DNA of 15,033 bases from Elusimicrobiota bacterium (GCA_028871595.1 JAGWMT010000056.1:1-15033), one strand, 5' to 3'. Numbered from the stretch's first letter, positions 1-7,604 are shown. The notes: generated from the sequence alone by a model not told the origin. Numbers and translations: made by a program.

Positions 1-1080
1 AAGATCGACGGCATCACCACTTTCTGGGAGGACGACGTCGAGCTGACCGCCGACATCGCCCGCGAGCTGGGCCTGCCGTACCACACGAAGGACGCGGCCA
101 GCACGGCGCGCAGCAAGTTCGAGACGCAGGAGGTCCTGGACAAGGCCGGGGTCGCGGCCGCCCGCCGCGCCGTGGTCGGCAACCTCTCGACGGCCGAGGA
201 CCAGGGCGAACGCGCCGCCATGCTGGAGCGCTTCCGCGCCGCCGCGCTCCGCGTGGGCTTCCCGGCCGTGATCAAGCCGGTGTCCGGCGCCGCGGCGATC
301 GGCACCGAGCGCGTGAACTCCCTGGACGAGGCGGTCAAGGCCTTCGAGCGCATCAGCGCCCTGGTCAATCCGCGCACCGATCCGATCTTCGCCGCCAACT
401 CCGACCTGCTCCTGATGCAGTACCTGGACGGCAAGGAGTACGACGTGGATCTGGTCATGCGCGACGGAAAGGTGATGTTCGAGTCCATCGCGGACAATAA
501 GCCCACGCGCGAGCCGTCCTTCCTGGCCACGGGCTCGCGCCTGCCCAGCACGTTGTCGGCCGCCGACCAGCGCGCGTCCATGGACCAGGCCATCGCCTCG
601 GCGAAGGCGCTGGGGCTGACCGACGGCGTGATCCACATGGAAGGCAAGGTCACCTCCGAGGGCCCGCGTCTGATCGAGGCCAACGCGCGCATGGGCGGCT
701 CCTACGTGCGGGACTGGGTCCTCAAGGTCTGGGGCGTGGACATGGTGGAGGAAGGCTTCATGGCGGCGGCCGGCATCAAGGGCAAGCCGTTCAAGCCCGC
801 CCAGCCGCTGATCCATCTGGACGGCGACTTCCTGAACTCCGACAAGCCCGGCGTGATCAAGACGTTGGAACTGCCCGAGGCCGCGCGCAAGATGCCCGGC
901 TTCGTGCGCTTCCGCGAGGTCATGCACGTGGGCGAGACCATCGCCACCGAGAACACCGGCGGCTACGCGCGCGTGGCCATGCTGGAAGTGGGCGGCGCCA
1001 CCGCGGCGGAAGCCAAGCGCAACCTTGAGGCGATCAAGAAAATGATCCGCTTCGGGGTCGTCCCTCCCGCCGCGCAATAA
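1..1080 (+). CDS. ATP-grasp domain ligase, C-terminal part (start lies outside window)
   Basis: The frame is open from base 1 to the TAA at 1078-1080 (359 visible codons), and conserved-looking sequence precedes the first possible start (GTG 172), so the true start is upstream of the window. Seen in the visible numbering: an ATP-grasp core with the adenine/phosphate lysine in FPAVIKPVSG (K92), the EYDVDLV strand (146-152), and the metal-binding block VIHMEGKV (E214) plus LIEANARMGG (E226, N228, R230). This layout is typical of carboxylate-amine/thiol ligases, and the IHMEG...GPRLIEANAR segment recalls carnosine synthase-like and amino-acid ligase members. Family knowledge: these enzymes form an acyl-phosphate from a carboxylate and ATP, then couple it to an amine. 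The substrate cannot be read from this part. The ATP-binding loop is Ala-rich (SGAAAIG) rather than the more common Gly/Ser-rich form. A weak hairpin follows the stop. Confidence 0.85.
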   Translation, partial: KIDGITTFWEDDVELTADIARELGLPYHTKDAASTARSKFETQEVLDKAGVAAARRAVVGNLSTAEDQGERAAMLERFRAAALRVGFPAVIKPVSGAAAIGTERVNSLDEAVKAFERISALVNPRTDPIFAANSDLLLMQYLDGKEYDVDLVMRDGKVMFESIADNKPTREPSFLATGSRLPSTLSAADQRASMDQAIASAKALGLTDGVIHMEGKVTSEGPRLIEANARMGGSYVRDWVLKVWGVDMVEEGFMAAAGIKGKPFKPAQPLIHLDGDFLNSDKPGVIKTLELPEAARKMPGFVRFREVMHVGETIATENTGGYARVAMLEVGGATAAEAKRNLEAIKKMIRFGVVPPAAQ

Positions 1081-1084
1081 ACCG

Positions 1085-1118
1085 CTAGGCCTTTGCGGCC
1101 GGGAAGCCTAGGCCTTTT
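1085..1118 (+). terminator. weak hairpin plus T-run after the ATP-grasp gene
   Basis: Seen: CTAGGC (1085-1090) pairs with GCCTAG (1106-1111), and alternatively AGGCC (1087-1091) pairs with GGCCT (1111-1115). The second arm is followed by TTTT (1115-1118). TAGGCCTTT occurs twice (1086-1094 and 1109-1117). The stem is short and the loop long, so this is at best a modest intrinsic terminator. The 10-mer GCCTAGGCCT (1106-1115) recurs after the nuclease gene at 7542-7551. Confidence 0.4.
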
Positions 1119-1170
1119 CCCTCGACGATCTCGGGCCCTTCGGACCTGCGGGCCGCGCTCAGGGCATTGA

Positions 1171-1176
1171 TAGACT
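1171..1176 (+). promoter_or_regulatory. -10-like element TAGACT, 6 nt before the M28 start codon
   Basis: TAGACT is separated from ATG 1183 by six bases (GCGCTC), and no Shine-Dalgarno sequence lies before the ATG. The same hexamer occurs at 2535-2540. With transcription starting about 7 nt after the -10, the mRNA would be leaderless. No convincing -35 is present 16-18 bp upstream, so confidence is moderate to low. Confidence 0.4.
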
Positions 1177-1182
1177 GCGCTC

Positions 1183-2427
1183 ATGAAAAGCCGAGCGCTC
1201 TCCCTCCTGATCCTCGCCGCCTCCGTTCCCGCGTCCGCGCAAATGCGCGTCTCGCTTGAGATGCCATCAGCGCCCTCGGCTCGCGCCGTCATGCCGTTGT
1301 CGGCGCTCACGGCGGTCCCGACCGTCGCCGCGATTCCCGCTCCTCTCGCCGCGCTTCCCGTGGCGGCCGCGCCGCTGTCCGCCGCGCCCGCTTTGCGCGC
1401 CGTCCCCGCCGCGGCGGCGCCTTCCGCTTCGCCGTTGGACGCGGCAAAACATCTTGGCGCGAGCCTGTCCGCCGCGTCGCCGCTGGATGCCGCGCCGGCC
1501 TTGTCCTCCGCTTTTGACGGCGGGTCCGCCGCCTCCGACGGCCCGGTGCGCGTCCCCGCGGCTCCGACCAGCGGGCCCGACGCCTTCGCGCTGCGCGCGC
1601 GGGAACTGTTCGAGAACGTTCGTCTCGCGGAAGCCCGTCATTCCGGCGGGCCGCACTCGGACGCGGTCGCCACCGACGACGAGATGCGCGGGCGCATGGA
1701 GCGCCTGCCCACGACGAATCCGGAGCGCGAGAAGTACATCCAAGAGCTCTTCAAGCTGGCGGGCGCCAAGCCCGAGGACATCGTGGTCCAGGACGTGGGG
1801 CGCGGACGACATAATTTCATCGTGACGAAGAAGGGTAAATCCGACCGGGTGATCGTGATCGGCGGTCATCACGACAAGGTCCGCGAGGGCGCGGGCTCCA
1901 TCGACAACGGCACCGGGTCCACCATGGTCGCCAATCTGTACCAGGCGCTGCGCGATCAGGACACCGACGCGACCATCGTCTTCATCGCCTTCGGCCGCGA
2001 GGAGGAGGGGCTGCTCGGCTCTCAGGCGTACCTGGACTCGCTGACCGACGCGCAGAAGTCGAAGATCGACGCGATGGTCAACCTCGACACGCTCGCGGTC
2101 AACGGGACCTTTTCTTGGAAGAACAACTCCACGCGTGCGCTTTTGGATCGCGTGAAGCAGGTCGCCGCGGACACGCACCACGATCTGACCGAGGCGCACC
2201 TGGACGGCGGCGACGCGGACTCGTCGAGCTTCCGTCAAGCGGGCATCCCCGCCATCACCATCTACGGCGCGTCCGAGGACGTGATCTTCGACATCATCCA
2301 CTCGGGGCGCGACACGATGGGCGCGTTCGACCTCGCGCACTACCGCAACGCGTATCTGCTCACGTTGGAATTTCTGAAGTCGCTCGATAAGAAGAAGCTG
2401 GGCCCCGTCGGAGAGGGGAACGTTTAA
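1183..2427 (+). CDS. exported M28-family zinc peptidase (aminopeptidase-like)
   Basis: A 414-residue predicted extracytoplasmic metallopeptidase. Residues 1-20 form a signal peptide (basic MKSR, hydrophobic core, ASA-Q cleavage site). An Ala/Pro/Ser-rich linker runs to about residue 145 and contains AFDG (110-113). The catalytic domain follows. All M28 zinc ligands are visible: H229-x-D231 in GGHHDKV, D241 in SIDNGTGS, the E273-E274 pair in EEEGLLGS (base and ligand), D302 in VNLDTL, and H373 in IIHSGRD. It is therefore predicted to be an active di-zinc exopeptidase; the substrate is unknown, with peptide scavenging or processing as an inference. The start is ATG 1183, which begins the signal peptide and lacks a ribosome binding site but has a -10-like TAGACT six bases upstream. 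It is probably transcribed separately from the ATP-grasp gene, since a hairpin lies between them. Confidence 0.93.
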   Translation: MKSRALSLLILAASVPASAQMRVSLEMPSAPSARAVMPLSALTAVPTVAAIPAPLAALPVAAAPLSAAPALRAVPAAAAPSASPLDAAKHLGASLSAASPLDAAPALSSAFDGGSAASDGPVRVPAAPTSGPDAFALRARELFENVRLAEARHSGGPHSDAVATDDEMRGRMERLPTTNPEREKYIQELFKLAGAKPEDIVVQDVGRGRHNFIVTKKGKSDRVIVIGGHHDKVREGAGSIDNGTGSTMVANLYQALRDQDTDATIVFIAFGREEEGLLGSQAYLDSLTDAQKSKIDAMVNLDTLAVNGTFSWKNNSTRALLDRVKQVAADTHHDLTEAHLDGGDADSSSFRQAGIPAITIYGASEDVIFDIIHSGRDTMGAFDLAHYRNAYLLTLEFLKSLDKKKLGPVGEGNV

Positions 2428-2534
2428 GGGCTCGGGGGCCCAAGAAGAATTGGGACCAATGCCCGGACGTTTTCGGGACCTTCGACCCGCCGGTGTCCGC
2501 GAAGGGCTGTGATACCATGCCGCACAAGGACGCA
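2428..2534. other. intergenic region with two small hairpins
   Basis: After the M28 stop, GGGC (2428-2431) can pair with GCCC (2438-2441), and CCCAA (2439-2443) can pair with TTGGG (2450-2454). The two overlap and cannot form together. No T-run follows, so neither is a clear intrinsic terminator. I see nothing else recognisable before the -10-like element. Confidence 0.3.
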
Positions 2535-2540
2535 TAGACT
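2535..2540 (+). promoter_or_regulatory. -10-like element TAGACT before the paralogue operon
   Basis: This is identical to the hexamer before the M28 gene. Transcription would begin about position 2547, leaving a leader of roughly 15 nt that just contains the AGGGAG ribosome binding site (2551-2556) for GTG 2562. No good -35 lies 16-18 bp upstream. Confidence 0.4.
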
Positions 2541-2550
2541 CGAACGGTGC

Positions 2551-2556
2551 AGGGAG
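2551..2556 (+). promoter_or_regulatory. Shine-Dalgarno AGGGAG that decides the start at GTG 2562
   Basis: AGGGAG lies 5 nt before GTG 2562 and follows the alternative GTG 2547, so it supports translation starting at 2562. That start gives a clean basic n-region (KRMMPKK) for the signal peptide. Confidence 0.65.
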
Positions 2557-2561
2557 CTATC

Positions 2562-4889
2562 GTGAAGAGAATGATGCCGAAGAAAGTCCTGTCCATCTTT
2601 TGCTGTTCAGCGATGTTGACCGGCGCGTTGACGCCGGCCTTCGCTCAGGTGACGTCGGTCCGCCTTCCGGGCGGAACGCTCGGCGCTCCCGGCGCCGCGG
2701 CCGCTTCGGCGACCAACGCTCTCTCGAACCCCGCCCTCATCGGCGGGGTTTCTTCTTTGACGGGGACTTTGACGGCCGCTCCGGCGGCCGGCCTCGCCGT
2801 TCCCGTCGCCGCTCCGGCTTTGTCCGCCGCGGCGCTCCCCGCGGCCGCGCTCCCGGCCGCCTTGGCCCCCGCGCGCGCCGCCGTCCTGCCGGTCCGCGCC
2901 GCCGCCGCCGACGCTCCCAAGGCTCCGGGCGCGACGCCCGAGCCCGGGAAGAAGCCCGCCGGCTCCCTCGGCGCGGCCAAGGACCTGTCCGGCGCCGTGA
3001 CGCCCGGTGAAGGCGAGCAGGCCGGCGGCGACAAGGCCGCGGCCGCCTCGAACCAGGCGTTCGACGGAACCGGCGTCAATCCCGCCGAGCCGGAGATCGT
3101 CCCGGAAGGCACGCACGGCACGCCGCTCAACCGACTCTACCCCAAGGTCGTCTTCATCCAGGACGTCTTCTCCGGCCCGGCGCCCGACGCGGTGGCCGGC
3201 TACGTGAACCGCCTCATCGACGCCGGCGTGCACGTGGTGTTCATGACCTGGCGGCCGCAGAAAGGCCCCGGCTCGGCCGACGAAGTCCTGTTGTCGCGCG
3301 TGAAGCAGTCCCGCGCCAATCCCGTGGTCGTCGTGGCGTTCAACGGCGGCAAGATCGCCCTGCACGGCCGCGCGGCGAATCCGAAGGCCATCCTGGAGAA
3401 CGTCGGGGAGTTCTCGCCGGAGAATCTGGCCAAGATCAAGGCCATCGCCGAGAAGATCGGCGTCGGCGGCGCCGAGGCCTTCACCGCCGCTCCGGCCGAC
3501 AACGAGGCGTTCACGTTGACCGTGTCGGTGGATGCCGCGTCCCGCGGCGAGGTGCTCAAGAAGCTCAACGCTCAAATGAAGTCGGCCGGCCTCCCTTATA
3601 AGGCCGAACTGCATCAGGACAACGCGAACGCGCTGATCATCCACTCCATGCCCCTGCGCTTCTCCCTGCCGCGCGTCCTGGACGCGCTGGAGACCCAGTT
3701 CCCGGGCGAGAACCTGACCGGCCAGCCCGAGAAGTTCCTGGTGGTCGCGGACTCGATGAAGTCCCTGCGCTTCTCCACCTCGTTCCCGAAACAGGCCGAG
3801 GTGCAGGTCGCCTCCGACGGCGGCGCCGTGGGCGCCGTGCTGGGCGCCACCTTGGGCGATCGCAAGCTGGAGACCGTCTCGATCAAGCTGGGCAAGCTCC
3901 GCCAATACGCCGAGTTCTGGGAGCCTTCGCGTCATTACGTGCCGAGCGCCGACTCCGAGTCCCGCGGCGGCGGAGGCGGCGGCTCGTCCGCCCGTCCCGA
4001 GGAGCGCCAGACCAGCCAGATGCTGTCCATGTTCGTGGGCACCGTCATCAACCGCCTGATGGCCAAGATCTACGAGAACATCCGCAACGGCCAGCACCAG
4101 TTCACGGCGACGCCGTGGGCCCTGCAGAAGCAGCTCGAGGCGATGTGGCACAAGCCCATCGAGAACGGTGTGTACGTCAACAAGAAGCTGGCGCTCGCGC
4201 TGGCCCGCACGCCGTCCGACGTCAAGCGCGGATACATGGAGAAGGCCAGCGCCTACGTTTCCAACTTCTACGCCCGCGAACTGGCGAACTACCCGGCCGC
4301 GGCCGCCCACGTCGAGCTGAACCTGGTCAGTCTCAACACCGACCGCAAGAGCTCGATCATGCTGGAGTTCAAGTCCAGCTCCACGGGCAAGATCTATAAG
4401 ATCTACACCCGCATCCCGCGCGTCATGCGCCAGCGCACCGGCGAGGGCGTGACGCTGACGGCCTACGGCTACCGCACCGGCAAGGAGACCGCCGACGAGG
4501 GCGAGGAGTTCCTGTCCCGCATGTACGCGCTGGCGCTGCTCAAAGGCCACGCCCGCAAGGGGCCCGACGGCAAGTGGCACCAGGGCACGCCCGAAGGCCC
4601 GGTCATCACCAAGCTGGTCGTCCAGTTCGAGCGCCACACCAGCGCCCGCATCAAGGTCTTCAGCGCCGCCGACTTCGACATGCTGGAGGAAAACGGCATG
4701 ATCGAGGGCGCGATCGTGCGCGACATCACCTCCGCCATCGAGCGCATGGAGGCCGACGCCGAATACCAGCAGTACTACAAGGAGCATGAGGAAGAGGCGA
4801 CGAAGGAAGACCTGAAGAAGCCCGTTCCCGCCAAACCCGCGGCGAAGAAGAAGCCCGTCGCGAAGAAGACGAAGACGGGGGGCAAATGA
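2562..4889 (+). CDS. exported pseudo-HAD plus degenerate RecB-like nuclease-fold protein
   Basis: 775 residues from GTG 2562; an in-frame GTG at 2547 is possible. Order seen: signal peptide (1 to about 29, ending PAFA-Q); Ala/Pro/Gly-rich linker with AFDG (166-169); HAD/Cof-like domain (about 190-460); RecB-type fold (about 487-740); Lys/Pro/Ala-rich basic tail. In the HAD-like part, motif I keeps D201, but the second Asp position is F203 (DVFSG). T229 in FMTWRP matches motif II and FNGGKIALHG resembles the Cof NGG/NGA strand. In the nuclease-like part, G493-xxx-N497 replaces GxxxH, E585 is kept (HVELNL), R617 replaces the metal Asp, YGYRTG (G636, R638) replaces D-x-K, and L651 replaces Gln while Y655 stays. 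Aligned by eye with the next gene, it is a paralogue that has lost catalysis in both domains. A binding or partner role is inferred. It overlaps the next gene by ATGA, so the two are translationally coupled. Confidence 0.8.
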   Translation: MKRMMPKKVLSIFCCSAMLTGALTPAFAQVTSVRLPGGTLGAPGAAAASATNALSNPALIGGVSSLTGTLTAAPAAGLAVPVAAPALSAAALPAAALPAALAPARAAVLPVRAAAADAPKAPGATPEPGKKPAGSLGAAKDLSGAVTPGEGEQAGGDKAAAASNQAFDGTGVNPAEPEIVPEGTHGTPLNRLYPKVVFIQDVFSGPAPDAVAGYVNRLIDAGVHVVFMTWRPQKGPGSADEVLLSRVKQSRANPVVVVAFNGGKIALHGRAANPKAILENVGEFSPENLAKIKAIAEKIGVGGAEAFTAAPADNEAFTLTVSVDAASRGEVLKKLNAQMKSAGLPYKAELHQDNANALIIHSMPLRFSLPRVLDALETQFPGENLTGQPEKFLVVADSMKSLRFSTSFPKQAEVQVASDGGAVGAVLGATLGDRKLETVSIKLGKLRQYAEFWEPSRHYVPSADSESRGGGGGGSSARPEERQTSQMLSMFVGTVINRLMAKIYENIRNGQHQFTATPWALQKQLEAMWHKPIENGVYVNKKLALALARTPSDVKRGYMEKASAYVSNFYARELANYPAAAAHVELNLVSLNTDRKSSIMLEFKSSSTGKIYKIYTRIPRVMRQRTGEGVTLTAYGYRTGKETADEGEEFLSRMYALALLKGHARKGPDGKWHQGTPEGPVITKLVVQFERHTSARIKVFSAADFDMLEENGMIEGAIVRDITSAIERMEADAEYQQYYKEHEEEATKEDLKKPVPAKPAAKKKPVAKKTKTGGK

Positions 4890-7513
4890 TCTTCGCGGGA
4901 CGGACGTTGCGCGCCGTCCTGGCGGCGGTCCTGTTCGCGGGACCGGCGGCGGCCCAGGTCCGGATCGGGGAGATTCCCGGCGTCGGCGCGCCGCGCGTCG
5001 GCGCGCCCCTCGCGGCGATCGGCGTCAACGCCGTGCCGTCGTCTCTGACGATGATGTCGGCGGCATCGTTGCCCTCGGGCGCGGCGTCCGCTCCGTCCGC
5101 GCTCGTGCCTCCGGCCGCGGCGCCGCTGTCGGCGGCTGCCCTGCCGTCGCCTGCCGCCGCGGTCACGCGGTATCGCGCATTGCAACAGGACTATTCCGCC
5201 ATCGAAAAGACGATCAGCCCGTTCCTGGATTATCGTCCGGACGCGATGAGCGGCTCCGAGCACCAGAACCGCTTGGACCGCATGGGCGCGCTCTCCGCGC
5301 AGATGCGCGCGCTGGAAGCCGCGAATCCGTCGATCTCCCACGACGCGAAGGGCCTCCTGGGCCGCGCCTGGGACCGCATGACCGGCGCCGCGGCCGCGGG
5401 CCGCGCGTTCGACGGAGCCGCCGGCAAGAACGCCGCCGTCGCCCCGGCCGATGAGGACGTGGAGGTCCCCGAAGACCTTCCGACGGATACCGCCGAGGCC
5501 GCCCCGCAGATGCTGGAGATGTTCGTGACGCGCGAGTCGAAGCTGGGCGTCAAGAAGGGCCAGCTCAACGTCAACGTCGGCCTCATCAAAGGGAAGGGCA
5601 GCGAGTGGTACTGGAATAAATTCCAGAAGGGCATGACCATCGCGCTCAAGTCCGGCAATCAGACCATGTTCGTCACGAAGGTCCAGGAAGCGAAAACGAT
5701 CAAGATCGCCTCCATGCGGATCCGGGATTTCCAGGGATTCTTCACGCCTCAGCGTATCGCCGGCAAGACCGTCTACCAGCTGCGCGCCGCGCTGGTCAAG
5801 GAACTGAAGGACCGCCAGGCCCGCAAGCCGGGCGCGCCCACTCCGGTGTCCAGCCAGTCCGAGGTCCGCATCGTGCGCTTCCTTTCCTCCGTCGAGGCGC
5901 GCAAGCTTCCCGAGAACCGGGACGAGTCCGCGTATCCCGCGACGCCCCGGGCGCAGGTCTCGCTCCCGGCTCCGCTCCAGGGCCTGAACCACCTTCTGCC
6001 GAAGACCGTTCTGGTCGACATGCGGCTGTTCCCCGACGGCGTGCCGTACCCGCTGATCGAGGACATGACCAAGCTGATGAAGACCGGCGTCTACTTCGTC
6101 CTGCTGTCCGAGAAGCCGAATTCCGGCCCCGGGTCCGTCGAGGACCTGCTGACCAAGAAGCTTGGAATCAAGCAGCGCGACCAGATCTCGCGCTACAAGA
6201 TGGTGGTCCTCAGCGACGACGGCAACAGCCTGTCGGGCTATTCCGGCAACTTCTCCAAGCCCCTGCCGTCCGTGCGCTTCACGCCGCAGCAGTTGGAGGT
6301 CATGTCGTTCGTCGCGCAGTCCCACGGCGCGGCGGCGGTGGACGCGAGGACGACGCGCTTTGACGTGACCTTGCCGAAAGGCGCGGACGCGCCCCGGCGC
6401 CGCGACGCGCTGATCGCCGCCATGCGCGGGATGAGCTTGGACCCGGAGCAGTGGCGGTGGAGCGTGTCCGAGCGCGACGGGAAGCCCGTCGTGACCGCCC
6501 GCCCCCAGAATCTGGTCAGCGCCCTGCCGCACCTGATGGAGGTGCTGCGCGAGCACGAGGGACTGTTCATCAACAACAGCGACTTGATGGTGATCTCCAA
6601 GGACGAGGCGCTGTTGGCCGCATTGCCGGGCTCGGTCCAACCGGCGGCGCACCTCTCGTCCGACGGCGAACGCTTCGCCGACGAGTCCCTGGCCTCCTTG
6701 CTGGGGCCGTATCGCGTCAACCAGCACGGCGACCTGGCGGCTTCGGCCTCCAAGATCTCGAGCTTCATCCAGAACCCGAACCGCGGCTTCGGCGACTTCG
6801 GCAATATCTACATGATGACCGGACACATCATGCACTCGGCCTTCAACTGGGCCGTGTGGAAGTACCGCAACGACGGCGTCCTGCCGACCGCCGAGGAGAC
6901 CGTGGAGGTCGCGCGCGGCATCTGGGAGCACGAGGCGCGGGGCTCCGCTAAGAACCTGCTGGGCCGCCCGGGCGAAAGCCTGGCGGGCTTCTACGAGACG
7001 GTGGAGATGCGCCTGCGCGCGATGCACCAGATCGCGGCCGACGTTCTGAAGGTGTACCCCATCGCGGTGGGCACCGAGCTGCCGAACATGGTGGTGCTGG
7101 ACCGCTACAAGAAGGGGACGGTGGACGGGCGCGACATCTTCCGCCTGATCTTCGACTTCGTGGTGGCGCGCAAGGGCGCCGACGGCAAGCTGGAGATCGT
7201 GATCGTGGACTTCAAGACCGGCCAGGTGCCGACCTTGCAGAGCCTGGAGAAGGACACCCAGGTCCAGCTCTACGATCTGCTGGTCCGCAAGATGTGGAAG
7301 GAGCTGCCCCTGCCGTACGGCGGCACCGGCGAGAAGGCGGCGGTCTCGGACTATAAGCTGAACTTCCTCTACACCGCGGGCGCCTACCAGCCCAACTTGA
7401 ACGATTGGTCGCGGCTCAAGTTCGACAAGTTCCTCAAGAACGTGATGAACCGCATCCGCCGCCACAACGCCCCGCCCGCGCCGAAGGCGAAAGCCCCGGC
7501 GAAGAAGGCTTAG
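4886..7513 (+). CDS. exported protein with pseudo-HAD domain and intact RecB/AddB-like PD-(D/E)XK nuclease domain
   Basis: 875 residues; ATG 4886 overlaps the upstream TGA and follows GGGGGGCAA. Order: signal peptide (1 to about 23, AAA-Q); Ala/Pro-rich linker to about 92; helical stretch (about 93-165); AFDG (174-177); an unassigned beta-rich segment (about 205-315); HAD-like domain (about 365-635); nuclease domain (about 640-850); short Lys/Ala/Pro tail. HAD motif I has D378 but R380 in place of the second Asp, and S408 at motif II, so phosphatase activity is unlikely. The nuclease part has every RecB-family landmark: G646-xxx-H650, E731 in GTELP, D757 in LIFDFV, D775-F-K777-T-G in IVIVDFKTG, and Q792-xxx-Y796. 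This matches PF12705-type nucleases, usually cytoplasmic parts of AddAB/RecBCD or Cas4-like proteins. An export signal on such a domain is unusual. The function may be extracellular or periplasmic DNA cleavage; this is an inference. Confidence 0.82.
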   Translation: MIFAGRTLRAVLAAVLFAGPAAAQVRIGEIPGVGAPRVGAPLAAIGVNAVPSSLTMMSAASLPSGAASAPSALVPPAAAPLSAAALPSPAAAVTRYRALQQDYSAIEKTISPFLDYRPDAMSGSEHQNRLDRMGALSAQMRALEAANPSISHDAKGLLGRAWDRMTGAAAAGRAFDGAAGKNAAVAPADEDVEVPEDLPTDTAEAAPQMLEMFVTRESKLGVKKGQLNVNVGLIKGKGSEWYWNKFQKGMTIALKSGNQTMFVTKVQEAKTIKIASMRIRDFQGFFTPQRIAGKTVYQLRAALVKELKDRQARKPGAPTPVSSQSEVRIVRFLSSVEARKLPENRDESAYPATPRAQVSLPAPLQGLNHLLPKTVLVDMRLFPDGVPYPLIEDMTKLMKTGVYFVLLSEKPNSGPGSVEDLLTKKLGIKQRDQISRYKMVVLSDDGNSLSGYSGNFSKPLPSVRFTPQQLEVMSFVAQSHGAAAVDARTTRFDVTLPKGADAPRRRDALIAAMRGMSLDPEQWRWSVSERDGKPVVTARPQNLVSALPHLMEVLREHEGLFINNSDLMVISKDEALLAALPGSVQPAAHLSSDGERFADESLASLLGPYRVNQHGDLAASASKISSFIQNPNRGFGDFGNIYMMTGHIMHSAFNWAVWKYRNDGVLPTAEETVEVARGIWEHEARGSAKNLLGRPGESLAGFYETVEMRLRAMHQIAADVLKVYPIAVGTELPNMVVLDRYKKGTVDGRDIFRLIFDFVVARKGADGKLEIVIVDFKTGQVPTLQSLEKDTQVQLYDLLVRKMWKELPLPYGGTGEKAAVSDYKLNFLYTAGAYQPNLNDWSRLKFDKFLKNVMNRIRRHNAPPAPKAKAPAKKA

Positions 7514-7573
7514 CGCCCGGTTTCCGGGCGGGTCCCAGGAGGCCTAGGCCTCTTGTTGACCCGCCCGGGACCC
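7514..7573 (+). terminator. nested, mutually exclusive hairpins between the nuclease and MFS genes
   Basis: Seen: CGCCCGG (7514-7520) and CCGGGCG (7524-7530) form a 7 bp stem with a TTT loop. CCGGGCGGGTC (7524-7534) also pairs perfectly over 11 bp with GACCCGCCCGG (7558-7568), enclosing a perfect 14 bp palindrome GAGGCCTAGGCCTC (7539-7552). The first and second stems share bases 7524-7530, so only one can form. No T-run follows the large stem. It could be a bidirectional or Rho-assisted terminator or an RNA-end stabiliser; attenuation is possible but unproven. Confidence 0.5.
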
Positions 7574-7604
7574 GAGGGCCCAACCGGGAATCCTTTGGCG
7601 GGGT

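Noticed and set aside
172..1080. GTG 172 as the true start of the ATP-grasp gene
   Set aside because: The frame is open and protein-like from base 1, and starting at 172 would truncate the pre-ATP-grasp region, so the gene is taken as partial.
2547..2561. GTG 2547 as the start of the first paralogue
   Set aside because: The Shine-Dalgarno AGGGAG lies after it and fits GTG 2562, although a leaderless start at 2547 cannot be excluded because the -10-like TAGACT is 6 nt before it.
2607..4787. A 726-codon open frame on the minus strand opposite the first paralogue
   Set aside because: It is an artefact of high GC: low-complexity Arg/Gly/Leu/Ala/Asp/His composition, no domain, and the plus-strand frame has clear motifs.
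4775..7465. An 896-codon open frame on the minus strand opposite the intact nuclease gene
   Set aside because: Same reason: His/Arg/Leu/Gln/Asp-rich shadow with no recognisable fold, while the plus strand encodes a signal peptide and nuclease motifs.
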